This document shows, one piece after another, positions 31,879-43,022 of a stretch of DNA of 64,000 nucleotides. The translations under genes and the position numbers were made by a program. The notes beneath the pieces are model-generated. The model made no database searches and was not told the origin of the DNA. It saw only the letters and a list, made by a program, of their open reading frames with translations. Origin of the DNA: Bidens hawaiensis (taxonomy: Eukaryota; Streptophyta; Magnoliopsida; Asterales; Asteraceae); NCBI GenBank assembly GCA_021521415.1, contig JAIQDT010000234.1:1054001-1118000 (forward strand), in the 5' to 3' direction. Each line of letters starts with the position of its first letter. Positions within the stretch are counted from its first letter, which is position 1.

Positions 31879-32975
31879 TTACTCGGAAAAAGGCTTTAAG
31901 AACTTCACAAAAGGCTTTCTCTTGAAGATAACCTCATATGGAGTCTTGTTTTGAACCTTGTTTAGTAGAACCCTGTTCTGCACATAACATGAAGTGTTGA
32001 TTGCTTCTGCCCAAAAAGTGACTGGCAGATTTGCATCCGCAATCATGGTCCTTGCAGCTCTAGGTGCACTGTATTGTTGAAAGATTCCCTTAGAAGTGCA
32101 GAATTCATCCATAATTCCATTCTTAAATTCTGTCCCATTGTCACTTCTAATGACATTTACTTTTCTTTCAAGTTGATTTTCCATTTTCAGCACACAAAGG
32201 TTTTGATCAAATCTGGGGTTTCATCTTTGCTGCCCATGAAGTATACCCAAGTAAAACTTGAATAATCATCAGTGATCACTAGGCAATATCTCTTCTTTCC
32301 AACACTTGGAACACTTACAGGACCAAATAGATCCATGTGTAACAGTTCCAAGACCTCATCAATGGTGTTTATAATTTTGCCTTTATGTGAGGATTTATGT
32401 TGTTTCTCTTTGAGGCAAGATGTGCATTTTTCTTCTAGCTTGAACTCTCTTATGGGAAGGCCTACAACATGTTCACCTTTCACTAGCTTGTTCATGTTCT
32501 TCAAGTTTACATGACACATCTTCCTATGCCACAGTTTGGTCTCATTTTCAGTGGCTTTGGAAACAAAGCATGAACCACCTCTAGATGTAGCAGTGTTCGT
32601 TCTTAGCTCATAGAGGTTGCCATTTCTTGGAGCCATCATCATGATCATCTCAGTTGGAATCACAAACATAGGCTTCAAAATCAGGCAATGTTCATCATTG
32701 TAGGCCACCTTGTACCCTTTATCACAAACTTGAGAGATGCTGAGTAGATTGTATTGTAGTCCTTCAACATGCAACACATTCTCAAAGGATACCTTGCCAT
32801 TGGTGAGTGTTCCTTTTCCAACTACCTTCCCCCCATTCTCATCACCCTCAAAAGCAACTGGCCCTTCATATTTTCTTTCATAATTGATTAGTGCATTATT
32901 GTCATAGGTTATGTGCCTGGAACATCCACTGTCCATGTACCATGAGTCATTACTGTTTAAGGACTGTTCCTGTAC
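31879..32975 (-). pseudogene. pol: protease-integrase, inverted arm (RT deleted)
   Basis: It reads from the WYMDSGCSRHIT protease motif (~32940) through the integrase zinc finger and the Asp motifs HMDLFGP and RSDNGTEF to VKFLKPF, where it meets the deletion. The same SAPR|AARTM junction (32059/32058) removes the catalytic Glu exactly as in the plus arm. A frameshift near 32190 breaks the frame once. Differences from the plus arm are few. Upstream at ~32965 the 3' splice-site-like TATGTACAG|GAACAG is preserved. Confidence 0.9.
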
Positions 32976-32992
32976 ATATATATATAATAAAA

Positions 32993-35295
32993 TTAGTTGG
33001 ATTCAGAGTCACAAACTGCATCAGTTTGTAATTCAGTGTTAGGTGAAGATTCATCAAGAGTTGTAACTGGAACTGGAAGTGGGTCTTCATACACAACTCC
33101 ACATTCTTCTTTTGAGTCTGAATCTGACCCAGCTTTCACAACTTGTGACTCGATTAGTTCTTCAGTTTGCTCAATCACATAGTCCTTCTTTTCAGTCAAC
33201 TCTTTCTTAGTTTTCCATTGGAACCCTCTAGGTTCATATCCATGCTTTATCAAAAATTTCTCATCCCCATTAAGAACACCAGGTCTAATTTTTTTCTTTT
33301 CCATTGTCACTTGACCTTCTGTTCTTTGCAGGTTTGCTTGATACTGTTGCTTCATCCTTAATCTTCAAGACTTGTTTCAGTCTCTTTTCTAGCAATGACA
33401 TTTTCTCTTCATCATCACTGCATTTTTCTTCATTTAAGTATCTTTGATACATTTTCTTGTATCCTTTCATATCAAAGCCACAGACCACATCAGTTACAAC
33501 AAACTCTTCCTCTTCAAACCAGCAAAAGTCAGTGTGATGACCATAGGCATCACACTTCTTGCACCAGACCTTTGCATAGCTCCCCAAGACTTCAAGCAGT
33601 TGCTTGTCTTTAATTTTGTCACTGGGTTTGGGGAAGTAAAAGCCCAGGGAGGTTTTAGGACATAAAGAGTTGCTAAAGTCCATCTTGATTGGTTTGTTCA
33701 GATCAGGCTCTAGATGATATTTTTCTTCGAGAAACACTACAGGCTTCAACTTGGAAGGAGTTCTTGAACTGCTTCCCTTTTCTTCTCCAACATATCTTCT
33801 CATTGATACATACTCCACATCTCCAATATCAAATAGTTCATGGTTTGAGAAGACTGGATAGATTGGAGGATGTGACTGATCATAAGAAGATTTTATTGTT
33901 TCTTCAGTTCTTCTTTTGTTTTCTGGCTGTGGCCTAGCACAGATGTCAAACACCACATGTTCTTTTCTAATCTTTTCATAGTGTTTTTCATCTTAGGAGT
34001 CATCTTTGGCAGAAGGGGAATCTTTTCACTCTTCTTCTTGCTTGACCCCTTTTTCTTCTTGCCCTTAGATGATTTTGTGCTCCCACAGCTGCAGTTACTG
34101 TCTTCACTTGAGTACTCACTCCACTTCTTTTTCTCACTTTCCAACTTTTCATTTTTCTTAATCTCTGGTTCCTCATTCTGTCTTACTGCAAACTCTCCAT
34201 TTTTATCCACAAACACATCATCATATTGCTTCACAAACTCAGCTTTATAATCAAACACATTCTTGAATTGTTTCAGATATTCACTTCTGCTTTCCTTGTC
34301 TACTTTCAGTGGGTAGCTATCACAGAAAGGTGGTGGCACCTTTTTGTACCTTTCTTATTCAGTCATTTTATCTGATAACCCACTATATTTCTGGTAGAAA
34401 CAAGGTTCTTCAAGAATTCCATCTGAATTAACAAGTCAGCATTTTTCAATTTCTCTTCAGCATACATCTTCTTCAACCCCTCAATTTCAATTGTCATTTT
34501 TGATTGGGTTTGGTATGCCATCATACAATCCTCTTCAAGCCCCTTGATTTGATTTTCACAAGTTGATTCACTGGCTTCATATACATTCAAGAAGGCTTCC
34601 TTTCTCCCACACTCAGTTTTCCACTTTCCAATCTCCTGATTTAGTTCATCAATAGTAATAAGAAGATCAAAAATTGAAATATCATATTGTACCTGTGCAT
34701 TTGAAGATTCAGGCTTTTCCGGCACTTTTTCCATAAAAGCAACATTTGCCTTCTCAATCTCGGCTGCATGATTGCTCCAATCAAATTCCCCATCTTGGCG
34801 CCCTGGTTACTGCAACATTTCCTTGATCTCGCAGCTGGTTCACATTGTTCTGATTAGCTCTGTTTTGATTAGTGTGAACCTGCATTTGATTGTTTCTTTG
34901 GGGTTGAAGGGTTTGTAGCTGGAGTATGTTTGGATTTTGATAGGGGTTTTGGTTCGTGATCTGAGTTCTCTGGTGCTGGAAATTCTGATTCTGGTTTTGA
35001 TAGAATTGGTTCTGGTTTACTTGGTTACCTACTTGCTTTGGCATGTTACACTCTCTAGCAAAATGTCCTGGTTGTTGACAATTATAGCTGATGGCTTTTG
35101 ACTTATTAAAGACAATTCTTTCATTTGGTCCATTAAAGCTTGTTCTTCCAGTTCTGTAATACAACCTTTTGCTCCTCACGGCTAACATAGCTGCCCGCCA
35201 CTTTATGTCCATGTCTTCCAAGTCATCAGCATTGATTTGTTGAAGATCCTCCTACACAATACTTGTGTTGATCAGGTTCTTGGCGAAAAAGGCAT
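32993..35295 (-). pseudogene. gag: gag C-terminal two-thirds, inverted arm
   Basis: It starts at about the FVAKNLINTSIV position of the plus arm (35295) and ends in the acidic tail TELQTDAVCDSESN at 32993. The first CCHC knuckle has Tyr in place of the first Cys (ISYNCQQPGHFAREC, ~35085). The second knuckle, CKKCDAYGHHTDFCWF, is intact and has the Trp that is a stop in the plus arm. It has one copy of the Lys/Glu-rich unit. The frameshift after RAPRWG (~34781) is shared with the plus arm. Confidence 0.85.
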
Positions 35296-35306
35296 GAAAG
35301 GTTGTT

Positions 35307-38300
35307 GGAGATGTGCCTATGATTGACCAATCTGCTCATGAAGGAGATAATGCAGAAATGGAAATACATGAAGAGACAGATGAACCAGTTGTGGGTCCAA
35401 TCAACCAAGCTACTAAGATGATGATGTATTTATCACAAGTATTGTATCAGATGTTGCCGAAACCATCAACAAGATAATTCCACCAGATTCACCACCACCT
35501 GAAGTTTACAATGATGATACATACTCCATTGACCTCAATGATGTAACTGACAATGTTTATTCCTCCCCAGCCACAACTGAACCTGCCTTATCTGATGCTG
35601 AACCAATTGATGACACTCATGTTCCTACACCACCTACATCTCCAGAACAGGATCCACTTCATACCTCATCCCCTCAACCATCCCAACCTATTCAAGCCAC
35701 ACACATTCCAACACCACCATCTTCCCCAGTAAGAGATCAAACTGCTACAACCACTACCCCACTAACTCAATCAATTCCATCTTCTGAACCTTATAAAGTA
35801 CCATCTCCTGAAACAGCTGAATCAGAACCTTTCTCTAAGCCTGCCCCAAAGCCTACCCAACAAACTCCACCATCCAGTCTAGACATCTTTGACCTTCTAA
35901 ATGAAAACATGAACCTGGAATTTGAAAACATCTTGTTGAAAGAAAAAAATGCTGTTTTGGAGTCAAGGAACAAAGGGTTAGAGGTTGCGTTGAATGAAGC
36001 GTTAATGAGAATTCGAATCCTAGAGGGGAAGTCTGAGGTTGAGAAGACCTCAGATGCACCAAAACTGGGGGAGAAAATAGAATGTGCTGAAGGTTTAAAA
36101 ATAATTGGAGAGTTATATGAAAGTTCTGATGAGGAAGTTATGGAGGTTGGACCATCAGATGCGTTAAACATGATAAATCAAGCATATGAAGATGGAGAAT
36201 CTGGTGATGAGGGGGAGAATGAAAGTGAAGATGAAACTAAAGATGATAAGATGAAAAGAAAAGAAAAAGGGAAAGGGAATGCCTTTACAAATGATGACTT
36301 ACATCCCTTATCCCAACACAAAGTTCAATCTGATGATATACTACACAGAGAAAATGTAATTGATCCTGACATAGCAGAAGTTGAATCTGTAAAGATTGCC
36401 ATAAGATTAATGAATGAAGATTTGGAGTCTCTGGATAGAGAAGATGAGGAGGAAATACCTCAAGAAGTGCTTGAAGCATTAATAAACATGAAGAAGAAAG
36501 AAAAGGAGGATGAGAGAAGGATGAAGGAGGCAGATGAGGCAATTAAGGCGACACTGGATGCTCTAAAAGCAAATCTGAATGTTGAAGAACAAGAGAGCAC
36601 ACAAACTGAAGAACCAGTGACAACTGAGCCTGAAGAACCCATGGTAACTGAACATGAACAATCTGAACCTGAACATGAACAAGAAACTGGTCTGGGAGTA
36701 AGAGAAGAACCAAAGAGGGATGAGGCACCAAGGATGCCATAGAATGTGCATGTCAAGTTCATTGCTCAGTTAGTTATGCTCGGAACACATTCTGACATTC
36801 TCCTACATCCTAAAGAATTTAGACCAAAAACTGTGGCTACAGCCAGGAAAGCTCAAGAAGAACAAAGACAAGAACATTGGAAGAAAAGCCAACTCCTTCT
36901 GAAAGACAAACCTGATCCAATGATAGATGAAGTTTGTGATGAAGATGATCATGAAACAGAAGAGATCAATGATGAAGAATCTGAGACCTCTGAATCAGTT
37001 GATGAAGAAATTGTAATTGAATAGCCAGAAGTTGAAGTGACACAACCTAACACACCCACTCCATCCCAATCATCCCTGAAAAGAAAAGAAACAGCTGAGA
37101 TTGAGACACCTAAGTCCAAAAGACAAAAATCAGTGAAGGTAATGGTGTACAAAAGAAGATTGGATAAACTTGAAGAAAGAAGAAGGGCTCAATCCGCAAG
37201 TAATGAAGAACCAATGATTGGGGCTCTCCACAATCTTGAAGAAACAATTGATATAGAAGATGATAGTGAAGGTGAAATGAAAGATGTTGAAAAGGAGAAT
37301 GAAAACAGAAACTATCTGATCAGCTTGGGATATGACTGAAATACCTTCATAGATTATCCAAAGAAGACATAGCCAAAGAAGCTGAAGAGTGGAGTTTGAG
37401 GAAGTCTAAAAGAGAAACCTTGATCAAAGCTAGTCACAAGCCTGCATTCCTGAACTTACAGTCTTTTGACACAATAAACAGACTATACAGGAATGCTCTT
37501 GTGGATGACATATCAGATTATGTGAAAAAGGTATCAAAGAAGAAGGTAGAGGGAGAAAAGGTGTTAAAAGAGTCGGACAGTAGCAAAAGGAGAACTGAAA
37601 AGAAAGCCAGTAATGAAACAGAATATGAGTCATTAAAGGCAAAACATAATAACATAAAGTTTCTTCAACTATATGGCTGCAGCTATGAGTCCTTGATAAA
37701 GCTTTCTCTTGAAGAACTAAAAAGGAAAATTCAACTTGTAAAAGACTCTCACAAAGACAAGAAAAGTCAAGAAGAATATGAAAGAGAACAAGAGCTGAGG
37801 TTGAGATTGGCAAGAGAAAGAGAAGAAGCTAAGAAGAAAGAAGAAGAGGTGAAAAGGTGGTTTGAAGTTCCTCAGAGGGTAGAAACATTGAAGGAGATTG
37901 TCATGGGGAAATGAATTATGGAAGAACACTTTCACAACATGCCTCATGAACAATTGATGGAAATATATAATAGAGAGCAGAAACTGTATCTGGAAACACA
38001 AAGAGGATTAGAAGAAGAGAGAAGAAAGATGGAGGAGTTAGTCAGAGCTGAGATGATGAGTGCATTGCACAAGAAAGGTGTGAATTTGGGAAAACTAATG
38101 ACTCAATCTGATGAAACCTTGAAGAGATGGTATGAGGAAGAGGGGCTTGACAAACAGAAGAAAAGTCCACAAGCAAGCACAAGCCGAATACCCATTGGAT
38201 ATGAGAATGTGAGGCCTAAGCAACCAAGAAATCTAAATCTGCCCATACATCTCTTCTTTGATAAAAGATCCAAGACTCTTAGGGTGATCACTGAAGATAA

Positions 38301-38946
38301 AGAGGAAACTCTTATTATCTTCAGAGATGACTTGAGGGACTTTACAAGAGAACAACTAATAAAGATGGCTGAATTGACACTGCATGACAATCAAATCAGA
38401 AATCAACCATCTAGTCAACCAAGGAATGAGCTATCAAAATTTATTAAGGAACAAGTTGAGCAAGGGTTTCCATTCCTAAAACAAAAGAAGAGAGTTATCC
38501 ACAGCCAAGCTAAGAAAGAGAGAAGGAGAAAAAGGATAAATGAAGTACATACTTTGGAGCTTTCTTTTTTTGATGCAAAAAGAAGGAACACTCAAGCTGC
38601 TGGCAGCCCTTCAACAAAAAGAATGACTCTGAGAGATTGTCTAGCAATGAGAAGGGAGATGATGGAACCAAATTCCATAGCACAGCAAAATGGAAGAATC
38701 GCTTACCTTACTTATAACAGACACAATGACTCAATCATCTTGAGGAATGCATCTGGAGGCACAATAGCTGTGATCTTATATGACAGTGATCTTCAGTTCA
38801 TACATCCGCAAGATCTTCAAGACATAATAGATGCCAGATTCCCTCATGATTCTCAAGATTCGATGGAGCTTGACATAATCAAACAGAAGGCCGCCTTTGT
38901 CAAACTGGAAAAGGAGAAAGCCAACACAAGAGGAAGAAGAAGATAG
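35307..38946 (+). pseudogene. element 1 aORF, C-terminal part
   Basis: It resumes at the duplicated GDVPMIDQSAHEGDNAEMEI and continues through Pro/Thr-rich repeats (~35560-35760) and a coiled coil (NLEFENILLKEKNAVLESR, ~35912). Long acidic and Lys/Glu-rich helical stretches follow, up to a C-terminal globular part (37918-38946). That part has two similar ~45-residue modules, HLFFDKRSKTLRVIT... and YLTYNRHNDSIILRN..., each followed by hydrophobic strand- and helix-like residues. Stops at 36740 and 37022, a frameshift near 37340 and a stop at 37912 break it. With the N-terminal part, the ancestral product would have exceeded ~1,400 residues. Function unknown; nuclear or particle roles cannot be decided from sequence. 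Confidence 0.75.
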
Positions 38947-39165
38947 CATATTGGAGCTCAAAGAAAATCAATTTTATTTCTGTTTATCTTTGTAATTTTT
39001 GTTATTTTGTATGAGATGTAAAAAACTTTGATGTGTAATGCCCAAGAGGCAGAATTCCTATTTATGTAATGAAATAACATGTTCTTGAATGATATATTTT
39101 TGATGTCTGATACATGTGTAACTCTATGCAGCTATGTTTTGGTGCATCTGAGCTTGTTCCAATCT

Positions 39166-39175
39166 AGGGGGAGAT
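39166..39175 (+). other. polypurine tract, element 1
   Basis: AGGGGGAGAT immediately precedes the 3' LTR start TGTTGAGTCAG, as expected for the plus-strand primer of reverse transcription. Confidence 0.9.
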
Positions 39176-40209
39176 TGTTGAGTCAGATTTTTGATAAGGA
39201 AGATTCGAATCTTCTCAACCTCCTCAGAAAACAGCTAACTATGGACTTTGAGCAAGCCTAGACGATTAAGCATGGTTTTACTACTTCGAGCAAGGTCTTC
39301 AGAACCTTAATTGGTTGATTCTTCTAAGTGTTAAGGCTTCGAGCAAGCTACACTTCAACGAGCAAGAGTATTCTTCTATCGAGCATGGATTGCCAATCGA
39401 GCAAACAGCTTGATCATACAATTTTTAACCAAGTGTTACAAGCACAGGATGATCAAGCACATGGAGACAAGCATGTATGCAATAAGAAGATGTCATGCGA
39501 TCAAAGCAAGGACTTCGAGCACAGTTCAGTTCCCTGAGCAAGATTTACATCCGAGCATGCAAAAGATTGCTGAATAAGAAGACTGAAGACATCAAGAAGA
39601 ATGAGCTTGCTCGATGGACGAGTTCGAGCAAAGCATGGATTAGTCAAGAGGAATGAAGCCTGCTGGAGGAGAATATCTTCACTGAAGATATTCTAAATAA
39701 AGTATGCTCGAGGACATACATCAAGGATACCTAGCATAGTGAGTCTGCTCAAGCAAGATTGTTACCTTGCTCGAGGACTCAACACTTGTATTATTTTGTA
39801 TTTCATTATGTAATGATTAGGAACTTCTAGAAGGAATGTCAGGGTCTATAAATGGGGTCCTAGGTTTCCATTTAGGGCACGGATACGGATAACGACGCAT
39901 ACAATGCAAGAAACATTCTAAAAGAATATTCTATTTATTTCCTCGTAATGTCGTCGCCGCCGTCATGCACGAAACCCTAGACATTTCTTTCACTGTTTCA
40001 TTAATGACTCATTTAATACAGTGAATCTTTGTCTGTGAATGTGCTCTTACTGATTATTTATTATCATTTCGTGTTTGTTATTTTCACTTTTTCATTCCCA
40101 CTTTTTGGATATCCTGATTTTGCCAGGATATCCAACAGGCCTTCGGGTAACAGAGTTGGTGTGTTCTTGTCAATCTTTCAAAGGTTTCACCCGATTCACG
40201 GTCCTGACA
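39176..40209 (+). repeat. element 1 3' LTR
   Basis: 1,034 bp with intact TG...CA ends, followed by the target duplication TAATA at 40210. It carries the same CGAGCA words and TATA box as the 5' LTR. Confidence 0.95.
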
Positions 40210-40214
40210 TAATA

Positions 40215-42372
40215 TTTGGAATCTTCAAGAAACATATAAACAACCACATAATTTTGAAATTTTATTTGTTTATTTACTTATTTGTTGTTGTTGTTATTAT
40301 TATTATTATTATTATTTATTTATTTTTGATGGCTTGTTCCGGTAAAAATCTTTGTTCCCTTATTCAATATTCATGATCATTTGAGTCACTTTTTATTCTG
40401 TGACTAATTAATTGCTTATTTATATTACTTTATTATAAGCTTTCGGGATTCGACAAAGCTCGCGTCCAGCAGTTTCTTCGTATCATTAAACACAAAGTGT
40501 CATGTTGGTTGACTATACGAAAACCAATACAATGATGTGACCTCCATACGTGTCCTCAGTCTCAACAAAACAGAAGATTGTAATATTCTCTTCTCTAACC
40601 GCTAATTTCCTAGTGTCTACTTAGGGTGTAATTGATATTGGCATCTACAGATCAAATATAATAAACAAACTTTGGCACTAGAATTTTGAAATGATTGATA
40701 GTACCTGTAGGCTCAGAACGGCATAACACTTCCTAAACTATGTGACCACTTATAAATCATGATTATCCCATTCTAGAGTCTTGTCATCCATTTCAATCGC
40801 TATAAGCTCAACACCCGACAGTGTTCATGAAGCACTTCCTTCGAGTCTAAAGGAAATAACTACGACATCTACAACCATACTCATTAGCTTTCCATGTTGA
40901 TTTCTTACGATTCACGATTATAAAGCGAATAGTGAGCACATCCTCTTATGAAAACCGTGAATATGTTTCTCGGGTAATTCCTAACCACTATAAATAGAGG
41001 ATTCCCTTAATAGCATGACTATTGACCTCTCTGTTAAGGATACAAATGACAATGTTATCGTTCTTCATGAACCACAACAATAGGATTAATAGGTAACCCT
41101 ATTCATATCCAAGTTAGCATTCTGAACCCAACAAATTTGAATACTCAGGGACATTAACTATATGATTCAATCCACGATTTCGTATTAGCACTAAGCCTCC
41201 CCAACTTTAATTTAAAGTGATCCTTTATTCAGTTTTAAAATGAAGGCTTTCCACGTTTCGACCTCTATAAAAGTATCGCTATTCACTCATGTTACGCATG
41301 ATAGAGTCCCTACCAATAATTGCGTCAATGTTGTCTATGACAATGATGACCAATACGCCATGTGCGTAAAATAGTAAAATTTCATTATAGCGTGATGTAT
41401 TCCATATACGCCTTAAACTTTTTAATACATCCTTGTATCTAAGTGTGAGATTAATCGACCGTAATCCTAATTTCAATCGTCATCTTTAATTCGTGGATAC
41501 GTGGCATATTCCACACAAAGTTAGAGTGTTCCTTCATACCAGCAAGATGCACCAAGATTGTTGAACAAGACATTCGAAATCTTCGCTAGCTAATCAGTTC
41601 TAAACAGCTGAGTTCACTATCTGCATAAATTTTGAGAGACGGATAAGTCTCATCTCCATGCCGCTTGGCTAATATATACTATTGAAAGTCATCTATTTCG
41701 TTGGTTGTGGTTCACACTCTCAATCAAATGGTCTCAATAATTGAGCCTAACTATTGATCACAATAATTAATTTTAATATACCGTGTTTTCCATGCAATGG
41801 ATGTCTTGTATATCATATGCACATCCGTTCTCATGCGCATCGATCGTTAAACCAAATGACACGCCATCAATACCATCCTAAGTTATCATTCTGGATAAGA
41901 CAAAATTTTGAAAGTGATGTCATACTCTTTCAACACCCGACTTGTTTTTTCACTGCTGGCGCCCAATCATTTCAAATTATTGCAGTATTGGCTACTAGCT
42001 CATTAATCAGGATAACATTTTAAACTAGTTGTTCTTCGTGCGTCAACACCTTCACTGGCGTCTCCCTTGACATAATAGGAATACATAAAGCACGCACATC
42101 ATGCACTTAGTGCAGTTTTAGAATCCTAATCTTTTTTAGATCTAGAAATAGCTTCCTTGGAATCTATTTAGCAAGAATTCAGAACACCACAAACCTTCTA
42201 AACATTTAAAAAAATAAATTATGCGATTCATTCTTGGTAGGCATAAAAATCTCCAGTCTACTCTAATGACCTGTTCTTTCAAGAAAAAAAACAAAGAAAA
42301 GCATACTCATAGCTCGTGTAACGAGTTAACATGAACTGAATTCCGGACGAAATTCTAATAATAGGGAGAGAA
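40215..42372 (+). other. degraded Ty3/gypsy 3' region
   Basis: No reading frame survives. The right end carries the hallmark GGACGAAATTCTAATAATAG and GGGAGAGAATGTGACA, i.e. the 3' non-coding end and polypurine tract of a Tekay/Del-like gypsy element. The remainder is unassigned apart from a TTA/TTG-rich microsatellite at about 40283-40325. Confidence 0.4.
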
Positions 42373-42528
42373 TGTGACAATCCGCAAATCAAGTCGTTTT
42401 CCATACAATTACTAAACATGATTTCTTTATGTTAATTCCCTTTAGATTAAATTTAGTTAAGTTTAATAAGATTGCGTCAATCATAAGTCCGCATACGCAC
42501 AACACATTTCATTTAAGGAATTTAATTT
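42373..42528 (+). mobile_element. gypsy 3' LTR start, cut by element 2
   Basis: TGTGACAATCCGCAAATC follows the purine tract directly and resembles the start of the LTR at 53995 (TGTGACAATTGAGAC). It is truncated after 156 bases by element 2. The rest may lie at 61504 onward. Confidence 0.6.
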
Positions 42529-43008
42529 TGTTGATACACGATTTGGGCGTCTCGGTCTTTATTATATTATTATATTACTAGATAATGTTAAGGGTATTTT
42601 GGTAATTACCCATTCACTCTAACGTAAAGCTATTCGTTACCCTGTAACGAATAAGCTACATTCGTTATAAGTGTAAGCCACATTCGTTAACCCCGCTTAA
42701 CGAATGTGATAACGAATGAAGGGAATTCGTTAGTGACTAATGTAAAACGAATGACGCTGTTCATTCGTTAGTATTAATGTAACGAATGACACATTCGTTA
42801 AGGGTTAAGTTAACGAATGTGTCATCGTCTATATATAGTGTAAACATTATCAGTAATGAAATGAGTTCTTATTTTATCACACAATTGTCTCGTTACTCTG
42901 TCAAAATATTCTCTGAAACACACACTAACCGTATTACATCTTAATCGTATCAGATACATAATGACTAACACGATGTCATCATCGATCTAGATCCTTAGTG
43001 CTCTCTCA
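42529..43008 (+). repeat. element 2 5' LTR
   Basis: 480 bp from TGTTGATACACG to CTCTCTCA. It carries four perfect hairpins of the ATTCGTTA/TAACGAAT word (42632-42823) and a TATA-like CTATATATAG near 42829. Confidence 0.88.
42632..42823 (+). promoter_or_regulatory. hairpin array upstream of TATA box in element 2 U3
   Basis: Four perfect inverted repeats: ATTCGTTAC-CCT-GTAACGAAT (42632-42652), ACATTCGTTAA-loop 6-TTAACGAATGT (42680-42707), CATTCGTTA-loop 9-TAACGAATG (42762-42788) and a 14-bp stem GACACATTCGTTAA (42788-42801 with 42810-42823). A TATA-like CTATATATAG follows within about 10 bases. Sireviruses are reported to carry palindromic repeats in non-coding regions; this word may be the lineage's version. 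They could be protein-binding palindromes or RNA/cruciform structures. Confidence 0.8.
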
Positions 43009-43010
43009 AG

Positions 43011-43022
43011 TGGCATCAGAGA
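43011..43022 (+). other. primer-binding site, element 2
   Basis: TGGCATCAGAGA lies two bases after the LTR end. The copy after the 3' LTR (61019) still has TGGTATCAGAGA, close to the initiator-Met tRNA site. Confidence 0.8.

Larger units (their letters stand above)
27671..35298 (-). mobile_element. inverted internal segment of element 1 family (7.6 kb)
   Basis: Read on the minus strand it gives, in order, gag from ~19135-equivalent, protease-integrase, a deletion of the whole RT/RNase H, the pol-aORF spacer, and the aORF N-terminal ~435 codons. It has no LTR ends of its own. The order matches the plus arm, but it lacks the 730-bp gag duplication and retains ~1.9 kb of leader that the plus arm has lost. 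It therefore copies a related family member or an earlier state rather than the present plus arm. Confidence 0.9.
17120..40214 (+). mobile_element. element 1: ~23-kb Copia (Sirevirus-like) retrotransposon with internal inversion
   Basis: The perfect 5-bp target duplication TAATA (17120-17124, 40210-40214) encloses ~1-kb LTRs, a tRNA-iMet-type primer site, gag, protease, integrase, RT and RNase H, and a long aORF. A 7.6-kb segment (27671-35298) is an inverted copy of the element's own gag-to-aORF region, lying inside the aORF. The target duplication shows that the whole 23 kb now behaves as one insertion. All frames are broken. Confidence 0.9.

Noticed and set aside
37430..38001. Minus-strand Ser/Phe/Leu-rich frames opposite the aORF
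   Set aside because: They are complements of the Lys/Glu-rich plus-strand aORF, whose composition removes stops on the other strand.
17120..40214. Interpretation as a giant fold-back or TIR DNA transposon
   Set aside because: The ends are direct LTRs with TG/CA, primer site, polypurine tract and a 5-bp duplication; the inverted repeat is purely internal.
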